Shown: positions 26,124 to 33,771 of the stretch, piece by piece
Layout: each line of letters starts with the position of its first letter
How positions within the stretch are numbered: the first letter of the stretch is position 1
DNA from: Candidatus Electronema sp.
Lineage (GTDB): Bacteria > Desulfobacterota > Desulfobulbia > Desulfobulbales > Desulfobulbaceae
Direction: 5' to 3'
NCBI GenBank assembly: GCA_026645415.1
Contig: JAPEVH010000079.1
Location: 1 to 33,771, forward strand
DNA length: 33,771 nucleotides
Program-made: the position numbers and the translations under genes
Notes under the pieces: generated by a model
The model's database searches: none
Told to the model about the DNA's origin: nothing
The model's input: only the letters and a program-made list of their open reading frames with translations

Positions 26124-26477
26124 ATGCAGAACTACCAATTAGTCCTCACAGAACATCTGAATCATTACGGCTATCTGTTTGGCGGGGCCTTGCTTCGCTG
26201 GGTAGATGAATCTGCTTATATCTGTGCCCGCTTGGATCATCCTAGCAAATGCTTTGTTACGGTTGGTATGGATAAAGTGAGCTACAAGAAACGGGTGGAG
26301 CTAGGCAGTATTCTTCTTTTTAATGTTGAGAAGGAAAAGACCGGCAGAACCTCAGTTACCTATCAAGTGACAGTTAAGGTAGTCAATCCTTTATCTACTG
26401 ACAACGGCGAGATATTTTCTACGATGGTTACTTTTGTCTGTCTTGATAAAGATGGCAATAAATGTCCTATTGAGTGA
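26124..26477 (+). CDS. Hot-dog acyl-CoA thioesterase, YciA-like
   Basis: This 117-residue single hot-dog domain has the start region HLNHYGYLFGGALLRWVDESAY (two parts, about 10-31), which holds the Asn, Gly and acidic residues typical of YciA/BACH thioesterases, then VGMDKVSYKKRVELGSIL. It hydrolyses acyl-CoA to free acid and CoA; chain preference cannot be inferred. AAGGA lies 8 nt before the ATG. The ABC-F gene follows after 48 nt in the same direction, so they may share a transcript, though without a functional link that I can see. Confidence 0.88.
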   Translation: MQNYQLVLTEHLNHYGYLFGGALLRWVDESAYICARLDHPSKCFVTVGMDKVSYKKRVELGSILLFNVEKEKTGRTSVTYQVTVKVVNPLSTDNGEIFSTMVTFVCLDKDGNKCPIE

Positions 26478-26525
26478 CGCTTACGTACACTGTTTTCAAC
26501 GACTTCAGCAATTTGATTTTTCCTT

Positions 26526-28502
26526 ATGCTTACCATTAACAGCCTCAGTCTCCAGCACGGATACAAGCATCTGTTCCGTGATATTTCTGCCCAAATTCAC
26601 GTCAATGATCGCATCGGCCTAGCCGGGGTCAATGGTACGGGCAAATCGACCTTAATGAAGATTATCTGTCGGGAGCTGGAGACAGATCCCGGTGTGGTCA
26701 GTCGAGCTTCTTGGTTTACTGTTGCCTATCTGCCCCAAGAAATCACCATCGAGCTGGGCAGCCGCAGCCTGTATGACGAGGCGGAAAGTGCGTTTGAGGA
26801 GGCATTGCAGCATCAGCGAGAGTTTGAGGAAATTAGCCAGCGCATGGCCGGGATTGATCAGCATGATCCAGATCTCAACGCGCTGATTGAACGGCAGGGC
26901 GAATTACAGCACCTGCTCGAAGGGCACGATGTCTTTCGCATTCGACCCCAAATTGAGCGTATTCTCTTCGGCCTTGGTTTTATCAAAGCAGATTTGGACA
27001 GATCAGTGTCCGAGTTCTCTGGTGGTTGGATTATGCGCCTGCTGCTGGCCAAACTGCTCCTCCGCCAGCCAGCCTTGCTACTCTTGGACGAGCCGACCAA
27101 TCATCTTGATCTCGACTCGCTGACGTGGATGGAGGACTTTCTCCAGCAGTATCAAGGGGCGATGATGATTATTTCTCATGACCGTTCTTTCCTTGATCGA
27201 GTGACAACAAAAACTTGGGAGCTGAGTCTTGGCAAACTGACGGTTTACAAAGGTAATTATTCAAAATATCTGGAAGAAAAAATCCTGCGCATGGAGCTGG
27301 AGCGGGCTGCCTACGACAACCAGCAGGCCATGATTAAGCAGAGCGAGCAGTTCATCACCCGCTTTAAGGCCAAATCAACCAAGGCCAAGCAGGTGCAGAG
27401 CCGGGTCAAGCAGTTAGAGAAGATCGAGCGAATTGAGTTGTCGGAAAGCGAGCGGACGATTCATTTCGCCTTTCCCCCTGCGGCTCCTTCCGGGCGCGAC
27501 GTGCTGGAGCTGAACCGGGTGAGCAAGCAGTTTGACGGCAGAACAATTTTTAAAGATGTCTCGCTCACGCTGCGGCGCGGCGACAAATTGGCAGTGGTCG
27601 GCGTGAACGGCGCGGGCAAGACCACCCTGATGAAGATCATGGCCGGGCTGGAGCCTGCGGAAGGCACAGTGCGCCAAGGGCATAATGTGGTCATGACCTA
27701 TTTTGGTCAGCATCAGGCGCAGGAGCTGGACGGCCAATACAGCATTTTGGACACCGTCTATCACTCGGCCCAAGACATGACCGTGACCAAGGTACGCTCG
27801 CTGCTTGGTGCCTTTTTGTTCACTGGAGACGATGTGGACAAAAAGGTTCAGGTGCTGTCTGGCGGCGAGAAAAGCCGGGTGGCTTTGGCAAAGATGTTGA
27901 TCAAGCCTGCCAACCTGATGATGCTCGACGAGCCGACCAACCATCTGGACATTGCCTCGCAGGAGGTTCTGCAAGAAGCAATGGCCCAGTATGAAGGGAC
28001 GATCATTGTGGTCTCGCATAACCGCAGCTTTGTCAATTCCTTTGTCAACAAGGTGCTGGAAATCCGCAACCAGCAGGCGTTCCTGCACGACGGCAATATT
28101 GACGATTACTTGGAGACCCGCAGGCGGCGCGAGGAAGAGGCGGCAGGCAGCCTTCGTACCAGCAAAGCCGCTGCGCCAAAAGCAGTTATTGTCCAGCCTA
28201 CCGCAGTCAGCGTTGACCGCAAGGACGAGCGGAAGCAGCAGGCCCAGCAACGGCAGCAAGCGAGCAGTCAGCTCAAGCCGTGGAAAAAGAAGGCAACGGA
28301 TGCGGAAAAGGAGATTGAGCAGCTTGAGACTCAGAAGATTGAGCTGGAAAGCCTGATGGCTGACCCAGATTTGTATGCAAATCAGGCGCAGTGGTCAAAA
28401 ACCAGCAAGGAGTACAGCGAGGTGAAGCGGCAGTTGGAGCAGCAGTATGCGGCTTGGGAGGAAGCGCAGGCGAAGGTTGAGGAGATGGAGAAAGGGGAGT
28501 AG
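26526..28502 (+). CDS. ABC-F family ATP-binding protein
   Basis: The 658-residue protein has two ABC ATPase domains and no membrane segment: GVNGTGKST near 38, signature SEFSGGWIMRLLLAK and LLLDEPTNHLD in the first; GVNGAGKTT, LSGGEKSRVALAK and MMLDEPTNHLD in the second. A charged linker (about 240-320) lies between, and a C-terminal coiled coil (about 565-655) begins at DERKQQAQQRQQ. ABC-F proteins bind the ribosomal E site and relieve stalling or protect from antibiotics; length and coiled-coil tail resemble the Uup/YheS-like housekeeping groups. The second half is visibly richer in G+C than the first. Confidence 0.93.
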   Translation: MLTINSLSLQHGYKHLFRDISAQIHVNDRIGLAGVNGTGKSTLMKIICRELETDPGVVSRASWFTVAYLPQEITIELGSRSLYDEAESAFEEALQHQREFEEISQRMAGIDQHDPDLNALIERQGELQHLLEGHDVFRIRPQIERILFGLGFIKADLDRSVSEFSGGWIMRLLLAKLLLRQPALLLLDEPTNHLDLDSLTWMEDFLQQYQGAMMIISHDRSFLDRVTTKTWELSLGKLTVYKGNYSKYLEEKILRMELERAAYDNQQAMIKQSEQFITRFKAKSTKAKQVQSRVKQLEKIERIELSESERTIHFAFPPAAPSGRDVLELNRVSKQFDGRTIFKDVSLTLRRGDKLAVVGVNGAGKTTLMKIMAGLEPAEGTVRQGHNVVMTYFGQHQAQELDGQYSILDTVYHSAQDMTVTKVRSLLGAFLFTGDDVDKKVQVLSGGEKSRVALAKMLIKPANLMMLDEPTNHLDIASQEVLQEAMAQYEGTIIVVSHNRSFVNSFVNKVLEIRNQQAFLHDGNIDDYLETRRRREEEAAGSLRTSKAAAPKAVIVQPTAVSVDRKDERKQQAQQRQQASSQLKPWKKKATDAEKEIEQLETQKIELESLMADPDLYANQAQWSKTSKEYSEVKRQLEQQYAAWEEAQAKVEEMEKGE

Positions 28503-28528
28503 AATAAGAGGCAGCCTATGGAGACTTT

Positions 28529-28989
28529 ATGAAGAACACCGTTTATATCGAAACCTCGATTCCTTCGTTTTATTACGAAACCAGAGAAGAGCCTGAGTTC
28601 GCGGCAATGCGAAGCTGGACACGCGAATGGTGGGAGCAAGGTATCTCTGTTTCACATCGGATGCGGTGATCAGCGAGCTGGAGCAAGGCGATTATCCGCA
28701 TAAGACCGATAAGCTGCTTCTCGTTTCAGAACTGGAGCAACTGCCGATCAACCGTTCGATAGAAGAAATTGTAGAAGTTTATATCGCCAATTATTTGATG
28801 CCGAGAAATCACTTGGGCGATGCGCTGCATCTTGCGCTTGCCTCCTTCTACAAAATGGATTTTCTGCTGACGTGGAATTGCAGCCATCTCGCAAATGGCA
28901 ACAAGAGAACGCATATCCGCAGAATAAACGAGCGACTGCGGATATTCACGCCTGAATTAGTGACACCTTTTGAACTGATGGAGGAATAA
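28529..28989 (+). pseudogene. PIN-domain toxin gene with a frameshift
   Basis: The first frame (ATG 28529) reads MKNTVYIETSIPSFYYETRE and WTREWWEQ, then soon stops near 28670. The -1 frame continues from about 28640 with YLCFTSDAVISELEQGDY, LGDALHLALASFYKMDF, LLTWNCSHLANGNK and HIRRINERL, ending at 28989. Both parts belong to one PIN-domain family, normally about 150 residues. The total of 461 nt is one base short of a full frame, so a single-base deletion near 28625-28645 explains it. Either the toxin is dead, or it is a sequencing error. Its putative antitoxin follows intact. Confidence 0.8.
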
Positions 28990-28990
28990 A

Positions 28991-29164
28991 ATGAAGGCAA
29001 CAGAAGCGTTGGAAGAAATTCGCAAGGCACGTGAGGATATTTCCCGAAGATGCGACTTTGATCCCCGGAAGCTGGTTGACTTCTATCTTGAACGGCAGAA
29101 AGAGAGGCTGGCCCGCGCCCAGCAAGAAAAGGCAACGGCGGAATCTTTGCCTGCTGCGTCCTGA
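28991..29164 (+). CDS. Small putative antitoxin of the broken PIN gene
   Basis: This 57-residue charged, helical protein (MKATEALEEIRKAREDISRR, CDFDPRKLVDFYLERQKERL) starts one base after the PIN gene stop. Small proteins with an EIRKAREDIS-like start and a DxxKLVxxY motif commonly accompany this PIN group, in the order toxin then antitoxin. It looks intact while the toxin frame is broken, as expected when toxin loss is tolerated. The role is inferred from context. Confidence 0.65.
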   Translation: MKATEALEEIRKAREDISRRCDFDPRKLVDFYLERQKERLARAQQEKATAESLPAAS

Positions 29165-29262
29165 CTATAGCAAGGCGCAGGGCGGATTGAGGAGATTGAG
29201 CAGAGCGAGTGACGAGAATTTTCTTATTTTTTCGAGAGCCAATTTTTAAATAAGAAAGGATT

Positions 29263-29668
29263 ATGACTGAACTAATAACTCCATATACGATCAGCGTTTC
29301 CGCCTTAACTATTTCTTTAGTATCACTTCTGTTTCAACAAATTCGCTGGAGAGAATCAAACAGGCCGATTGTTTCTGCTTATATCTGTGATGCAAAAAAA
29401 GGAGGAAACATTAGTAAAGCGAGCTGGTTTAACCTTGTTTTTATAAATTCAGGGGCTATACCGGCAAGCAATGTTTGTCTTCAAGTAAAAGAATCAGACT
29501 TAAATAAAATTTTTTCAGACGATATAAAAGAAGTAGAAAAGGGATAAGGAGAATAAGGCGGAGAATAAGGCGGAGAATAAGGCGGAAGATATTCAAGGAG
29601 GCATCTTCAATGAGTTCCTAAATTTTTTCAGAGTTTATGGTCGTTATTTCATCGTTTCAGTTGCCTGA
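29263..29668 (+). pseudogene. Frameshifted single-pass membrane protein of unknown function
   Basis: Frame 1 runs from ATG 29263 to a stop at 29545 and encodes 94 residues: an N-terminal membrane helix (about 8-26), then a cytoplasmic domain containing NSGAIPASNV, a motif seen in many uncharacterised bacterial proteins. Removing one G from the GGG at 29541-29543 joins it to an open +1 frame. That frame reads DKENKAENKAENKAED and then GGIFNEFLNFFRVYGRYFIV, ending at TGA 29666. The length of 406 nt is one base over a whole frame. A slip in the GGG run or the repeat beside it is likely. Confidence 0.55.
29548..29583. repeat. 12-bp tandem repeat, three units
   Basis: GGAGAATAAGGC occurs three times head to tail (starts 29548, 29560, 29572) and a partial copy follows. 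In the +1 frame it encodes repeated KAEN; in the frame of the upstream ORF every unit carries a TAA stop. Confidence 0.85.
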
Positions 29669-29814
29669 CCTTTCGCTTGCTAAGAGCGGGGAGTTCTGTT
29701 ATCTTGTTGGGTTATTGCCTGAACTTCGCGTACAACAAGGGAATGCCAAAACCCGGTTTACTGTATGTTGACCGGTTGTAAAAATAATTATCAACTATCA
29801 GGAAGGCTGAACCA

Positions 29815-31254
29815 TTGAAGACCAAAATACTCGTTGCCAACCGTGGTGAGATCGCCATCCGTATTATTCGGGCCATCCAAGAGCTGAACTATGAAGCGGT
29901 TGCTATTTACGAAACACCAGACCGGGATTCCATGCACATCCGTGTCGCTGATGAAGCGGTGTGGATTGGTGACGGCCCGCGCTGTGACTACTTGAACATT
30001 GAGAAGGTAATCAACGCCGCCCAAAAGAGTGGAGCGAAAGCCATTCATCCTGGCTATGGCTTTCTTGCTGAGAATGCTGGTTTTGCCCGCGCTTGCGAAA
30101 AAGCAGGGATTATCTTTATCGGCCCGCCTTCAGATGTCATTGACAACTTGGGCAACAAGGTTATGGCGCGCAAGATCATGGCGGATGCAGGTATTCCTAT
30201 GGTTCCAGGCACCCAAAATCTGAAGGCAGGAGACGAAGGCTTACAAGAGGCCGTGGAGTTCGGCAAACAGTATGGCTATCCGCTCATGCTCAAGGCCACT
30301 GCTGGTGGTGGCGGACGTGGTATCCGCAAAATCGATAAAGAAAGCCAGCTCAAGGAGCAGTATATCATTGCCCGCACAGAAGCCAAGGCTGCTTTTGGAG
30401 ACGATTCAGTTTACTTAGAAAAGGCGGTCGTCAATCCCAAACATATTGAGGTACAGATTGTTGCTGATCAGAAGGGCAACACAATCCACCTTGGCACCCG
30501 CGACTGCTCCATTCAGCGCCGCAACCAGAAACTAATCGAAATTGCTCCAGCCTTCCAGCTCTCCAAAGAGCAGCAGGAAGAAGTCAGCAGGACCGCTGTC
30601 CAAGCGGCTAAGGCTGCTCAATATTTAAATGCGGGTACGGTTGAGTTTCTTTTTGATAACGGCAAGTTTTACTTCATGGAGATCAATACCCGTCTGCAAG
30701 TTGAGCATACTGTTTCTGAAATGATCACTGGTATTGACATTGTCCGTACCCAGATCAAACTTGCTTTAGGTAAAGATCTGCTGATCGAACAAAAAGACAT
30801 CCATCTGCGCGGCCATGCTGTAGAGATGCGGATCAATGCTGAAGATCCAAAGAACAATTTCATGCCTGAAGGTGGTAAGACCGTCCGGGTCTATCGTTCG
30901 CCAGGTGGCTATGGCGTGCGACTGGATGGTTTCTGTTATCAAGGCTTTTCTATTCCACAAGTTTATGATTCACTCCTCGTTAAACTGACCGTTTTCGGCT
31001 GGTCATGGAACGAGACCGTGGATCGCCTCCGCCGCAGCCTCAATAATTTTGTGATCAGCGGCCCGAAAACGACGATTCCTTTTTATCTCAATCTGATTAA
31101 GGATCCAGATTTTAAGGCAGGCCATTTTGACACCTCCTTTCTCGATACCCATCCGCACTTGCTCGACTACGAGGAAGAGACCAGTGAGGTCAATAAACTA
31201 GCTCGCCTGATTGCCGAAATCCACAGCAAAGGTGGTAATGCCTATGCAGCATAA
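29815..31254 (+). CDS. pycA: Pyruvate carboxylase subunit A (biotin carboxylase)
   Basis: The 479-residue ATP-grasp biotin carboxylase starts at TTG, with GGAAGG about 8 nt upstream and the family N-terminus MKTKILVANRGEIAIRIIRA. It holds HPGYGFLAENAGFA, the glycine loop TAGGGGRGIRKI, RDCSIQRRNQKLIEIAP and EINTRLQVEHTVSEMITG with the catalytic Arg. It carboxylates biotin on the partner subunit using ATP and bicarbonate. The carboxyltransferase gene follows after 51 nt. That partner marks it as the pyruvate carboxylase A subunit rather than acetyl-CoA carboxylase AccC. The TTG start may limit translation. Confidence 0.93.
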   Translation: MKTKILVANRGEIAIRIIRAIQELNYEAVAIYETPDRDSMHIRVADEAVWIGDGPRCDYLNIEKVINAAQKSGAKAIHPGYGFLAENAGFARACEKAGIIFIGPPSDVIDNLGNKVMARKIMADAGIPMVPGTQNLKAGDEGLQEAVEFGKQYGYPLMLKATAGGGGRGIRKIDKESQLKEQYIIARTEAKAAFGDDSVYLEKAVVNPKHIEVQIVADQKGNTIHLGTRDCSIQRRNQKLIEIAPAFQLSKEQQEEVSRTAVQAAKAAQYLNAGTVEFLFDNGKFYFMEINTRLQVEHTVSEMITGIDIVRTQIKLALGKDLLIEQKDIHLRGHAVEMRINAEDPKNNFMPEGGKTVRVYRSPGGYGVRLDGFCYQGFSIPQVYDSLLVKLTVFGWSWNETVDRLRRSLNNFVISGPKTTIPFYLNLIKDPDFKAGHFDTSFLDTHPHLLDYEEETSEVNKLARLIAEIHSKGGNAYAA

Positions 31255-31305
31255 ACGGCTGCCAGACGGCCCGGAACGGAATTTAACGAATACGGACAAG
31301 AGGTC

Positions 31306-33210
31306 ATGACACGAATCACCCAAGATATGGACATCGCCTCGATGATGTCTGCCCTGCGCGCTGCTGATGGCTACTACATCACCAACACAGCGCGAGACAT
31401 GTCCCAGTCGGACTACAAAAACCGCATCTTGCTGCACACAGATCTGCTGGCTGCACCGAGTCGGGAAGCAGCAGGTTACTTCTCGCTGGAAATCACTGGC
31501 GGAGCTTCAGTGCATGTGGATATTCTCCGCAAACAGGTAGATCCTTTCCTCAAGCTAGAGTTGTTGCGCGAGGCCATGCCCAAGACCATGTTTCAGACCC
31601 TTTGTCGGGGGGTGAACCTCTTTGGATATCGGCCTTATCCGCAGAATGTCATCCGCTTCACGGTACGAGAGTTTGCTAAATACGTGGATGTGTGGCGGAC
31701 GTTTGACTTCCTCAATCACGTACCAAATATGCAGGCCGTCTTTGAGGAGGTTGGCAAGGCAGGCAAGCTGAATGAACCGTGCATCTGCTTTTCTACTGGC
31801 CCAGAGCACACCAATACCTATTACGTAGCCAAAGTACAAGAGATACTGGATGTTACTGGCCAAGACGTAACCCTCTGCATCAAGAATCACGGTGGCCTTG
31901 GTACACCGAGCCGCATCGGTGAGCTAGTTAATGCGATTAAGCAGGCGTATCCTGATCTGGTTATTCACTATCACGGTCATAATACGGACGGCAACGATGT
32001 GGGCCGGATCACTGAGGCAGTGCTGAACGGTGCAAAAATCGTTGATGCGTCAGATCATGCCTTTACTGGTTTTTATGGCCCACCACCTATTTTAACCGTG
32101 ATTCAGGCTTTAAAGGCCCACGGCAAAACCGCAATTGGTCTTGATGAAGAGGCCGTGATTGCCACTTCAGATATCATTCGCGACGAGCGGCCTCATTACG
32201 CTCAGTTTGAATCGCAAATCAAAGGTTTCCAGCCAACTGTCCAGATTCATAAGCTGCCAGGTGGCGCAATGGGTTCAAGCCTAGAACAGGCTGCCAAGGG
32301 TGGTTTTCTGGACAAGATGCCGGACATTCTCCATAAAGAGCTGCCTAATGTCCAGAAGGAGCTGGGGAACTATTGGAGTGTTACCCCTGGTTCGCAGATT
32401 CTCTGGACTACAGCAGTTTCTAATGTCCAGCATGGCCGTTATGAGTCACCCTCTGGCGATTTGAAGAATCTGTTGCTTGGCAAGTACGGACCGTTCCCGT
32501 TCTACAAGCCTGCGGACTGGATTTATGAGAAGGTCTTTGGTGAGGACTGGCAGAAGATCGTTGCAGAACAGGGCGGCGCGGAAACCATTGCAGACATGGA
32601 CATAGAACAGGAGCGCCAGACCTTAAGCGAGCGACTGGGCTATGAGCCAACTGAGCAGCAGCTTGTCATCTATCTCCAGCATCCAAATGATGCTGTCAAC
32701 TTCTATAAGTTTGAGGCTCAGTTTGGCAAGGCGTATGTTCTGCCGCCGTCGATCTTCCTGCGGCAAGGCGGCTTCCCTCTGGGGCAAACGTTGAACTTCC
32801 GCGATCACTGTGGCAAGGAGCATCTGCTTGAGATTGGGCCTGTTCAGAAAAATGAAGATGGCGGTACTAATGTCTATCTCAACGTAGATCACCACGAGCG
32901 GGTTTATGTCTTTGAGCCAGAACAAGTTACTGGTGCTGCTCCAGCGGCAGCCAAGCTGTCAAAAGAGGAAATTACCGAGTTAGCTGAGTCTGGCGATATT
33001 CGTGCTCCTTTTGCTGCCAGTGTCAGCGCAATCAATGTTAAACCGGGCCAAGAAGTAGCTGCCGGAGATCAGCTTGTTGTGCTTGAGGCCATGAAAATGC
33101 AGACTCCCATTGTAGCAGCGGCAGCAGGTGTGGTCGCAACTATCAGTGTCAAGGTTGGCCAAAGCCTCCAGCCGGGTGATAAGATTGTGAAGATTGATCT
33201 GGAGGAGTAA
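31306..33210 (+). CDS. pycB: Pyruvate carboxylase subunit B (carboxyltransferase plus biotin carrier)
   Basis: This 634-residue protein has a DRE-TIM/HMGL-like carboxyltransferase barrel (about 10-300, including TARDMSQSDYKNR and VIHYHGHNTDG), a PYC_OADA-type conserved domain (about 310-500), and a C-terminal biotinyl domain with K597 in EAMKMQ. It moves CO2 from biotin to pyruvate, making oxaloacetate; the reverse oxaloacetate decarboxylase activity is possible for this family, but no membrane partner is seen here. The usual KDMAG metal site reads IKNHGG. AGAGG lies before the ATG. It is cotranscribed with pycA. Confidence 0.92.
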   Translation: MTRITQDMDIASMMSALRAADGYYITNTARDMSQSDYKNRILLHTDLLAAPSREAAGYFSLEITGGASVHVDILRKQVDPFLKLELLREAMPKTMFQTLCRGVNLFGYRPYPQNVIRFTVREFAKYVDVWRTFDFLNHVPNMQAVFEEVGKAGKLNEPCICFSTGPEHTNTYYVAKVQEILDVTGQDVTLCIKNHGGLGTPSRIGELVNAIKQAYPDLVIHYHGHNTDGNDVGRITEAVLNGAKIVDASDHAFTGFYGPPPILTVIQALKAHGKTAIGLDEEAVIATSDIIRDERPHYAQFESQIKGFQPTVQIHKLPGGAMGSSLEQAAKGGFLDKMPDILHKELPNVQKELGNYWSVTPGSQILWTTAVSNVQHGRYESPSGDLKNLLLGKYGPFPFYKPADWIYEKVFGEDWQKIVAEQGGAETIADMDIEQERQTLSERLGYEPTEQQLVIYLQHPNDAVNFYKFEAQFGKAYVLPPSIFLRQGGFPLGQTLNFRDHCGKEHLLEIGPVQKNEDGGTNVYLNVDHHERVYVFEPEQVTGAAPAAAKLSKEEITELAESGDIRAPFAASVSAINVKPGQEVAAGDQLVVLEAMKMQTPIVAAAAGVVATISVKVGQSLQPGDKIVKIDLEE

Positions 33211-33278
33211 GACGTTGCTTGCTTGAGAAACTGATAGATATAGTCAAAGCAGGATAGTCTGACCATTCCTCGTGTCAT

Positions 33279-33347
33279 GTATTTGATAGGAACGAATGCA
33301 TGCATTTGATAGGAACGAATGCACGCATTTGATAGGAACGAATACAT
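33279..33347. repeat. 23-bp tandem repeat of palindromic units, three copies
   Basis: Units start at 33279, 33302 and 33325. Each has the arm GCATTTG (GTATTTG in the first), the loop ATAGGAA and the arm CGAATGC (CGAATAC in the third), so every unit can form a 7-bp hairpin with one G-T pair. Only a few bases differ between copies. It lies 68 nt after pycB. It is unrelated in sequence to the array at 5677-5814, although the period is the same. Confidence 0.85.
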
Positions 33348-33488
33348 GCATTCGTGATCTACGAAAGCGTACATTGCAGCGGCAGGACATCTCTGCTTGC
33401 ATGCAGCCGAAGCAGGATGATTCGTCACTTTATGATGCTCCGGCTATATTATCTCCTCAAGCAGTACCTTTTTCAGCTTCAGCCGAGC

Positions 33489-33520
33489 AAGGGCGGAAAG
33501 AGAGTTCTTCCCGCCCTTAT
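33489..33520 (+). terminator. Strong GC hairpin, likely terminator
   Basis: AAGGGCGG (33489-33496) pairs with CCGCCCTT (33511-33518), extendable inwards through AAGA/TCTT with one mismatch, then TTATTTG. It is 280 nt after pycB, so it may end that transcript or a short RNA that includes the palindromic repeat. The stretch 33348-33488 holds nothing else I recognise. Confidence 0.55.
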
Positions 33521-33544
33521 TTGATCATACTGCGGTTGTTCAGA

Positions 33545-33574
33545 GGTTCGCAGGAACAGGGCAATCTGCGAACC
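33545..33574. other. 9-bp perfect hairpin
   Basis: GGTTCGCAG (33545-33553) and CTGCGAACC (33566-33574) are perfect complements with a 12-nt loop. The word GGTTCGC recurs at 33659 and 33738. No T run follows, so a terminator is unlikely; its purpose is unknown. Confidence 0.45.
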
Positions 33575-33606
33575 CCAAGCTCACATTTTGTAACAATAGA
33601 TTTTAC

Positions 33607-33768
33607 ATGCTAATAAGCACCATAATTCAACCGATTAGGTGGCGAGATGAAAAATATTGGTTCGCAATGCTTGAAATTGTTAGAAGAAAAGGTATTATGA
33701 GGGCTGTTGCAATGGGTGTTGCATCCAGTCTGATAGGGGTTCGCGGAAATGACCTTGCAGCTCTTTGA
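33607..33768 (+). CDS. Possible small ORF of 53 residues
   Basis: The frame from ATG 33607 gives MLISTIIQPIRWRDEKYW, then an amphipathic stretch (FAMLEIVRRKGIMRAVAMGV) and ends ...GNDLAAL. No ribosome binding site is seen. A second start, ATG 33670, lies in frame. I recognise no family; it may be chance or the remnant of a larger gene. Confidence 0.25.
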   Translation: MLISTIIQPIRWRDEKYWFAMLEIVRRKGIMRAVAMGVASSLIGVRGNDLAAL

Positions 33769-33771
33769 TAG

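Noticed and set aside
27414..28259. Minus-strand open frame of 281 codons
   Set aside because: It lies wholly antisense to the second half of the ABC-F gene in its GC-rich part; the product resembles no family and has no start signals.
28610..28670. Programmed frameshift in the PIN gene
   Set aside because: No slippery heptamer or downstream pseudoknot is evident at the junction; a simple one-base loss is more economical.
33279..33347. CRISPR array
   Set aside because: The units are contiguous with no spacers.
1..33771. tRNA or rRNA genes
   Set aside because: I found no cloverleaf with T-arm consensus or rRNA segments on either strand by reading; a covariance-model scan would settle it.

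Overview
The window is bacterial chromosome of moderate GC, densely coded on both strands. The gene set fits an anaerobic member of the Desulfobacterota (former Deltaproteobacteria), perhaps a Desulfobulbales or cable-bacterium relative. The pointers are a pair of MinD-type ATPases with inserted ferredoxin domains beside a NifX/ORP-like protein, a two-subunit pyruvate carboxylase, a dimeric eukaryote-type NADP isocitrate dehydrogenase, PAS-rich hybrid kinases and many small toxin-antitoxin genes. The taxonomic placement is inference from gene content only.

Layout. 1-900: a short intergenic repeat copy, then a DUF2281-like antitoxin and PIN toxin pair ending at a clear terminator. 1068-2994 (minus): icd followed by comF. 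3083-3756 (minus): a TumE/TumA-like toxin-antitoxin pair. 4039-5508 (minus): a transglutaminase-elicitor-like protein, with a highly structured element after its stop and, upstream, a promoter, an inverted repeat and an array of six units with an exact 23-nt period that abuts the ychF stop. 5816-7833 (minus): ychF and a methyltransferase. 7865-12760 (plus): the conserved rpmH-rnpA-yidD-yidC-jag-mnmE cluster (ribosome, RNase P, membrane insertion, tRNA modification) behind a near-consensus sigma-70 promoter. 12834-17264 (minus): an exported double-AMIN protein and a large tricorn-like S41 protease. 17473-23405 (plus): two translationally coupled hybrid histidine kinases. 23613-25902 (minus): the ORP-like protein and two ferredoxin-MinD ATPases, each gene overlapping the next. 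26124-28502 (plus): a hot-dog thioesterase and an ABC-F ATPase. 28529-29668: a decayed accessory stretch with a frameshifted PIN toxin, its intact putative antitoxin and a frameshifted membrane protein carrying a 12-bp tandem repeat. 29815-33210 (plus): pyruvate carboxylase biotin-carboxylase and carboxyltransferase/biotin subunits. 33211-33771: mostly non-coding, with a second, unrelated 23-bp tandem repeat whose units are palindromic, hairpins and one doubtful small ORF.

How it works together. Pyruvate carboxylase makes oxaloacetate and isocitrate dehydrogenase makes 2-oxoglutarate, so both serve the TCA/anaplerotic network. The rpmH-mnmE cluster is housekeeping. The ORP-like/ATPase operon resembles the core of the orp operon described in Desulfovibrio. 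The least explained parts are the transglutaminase locus with its 23-nt-period array, the palindromic repeat downstream of pycB, and a roughly 62-bp intergenic repeat found twice whose differences look like synonymous changes in a lost reading frame.
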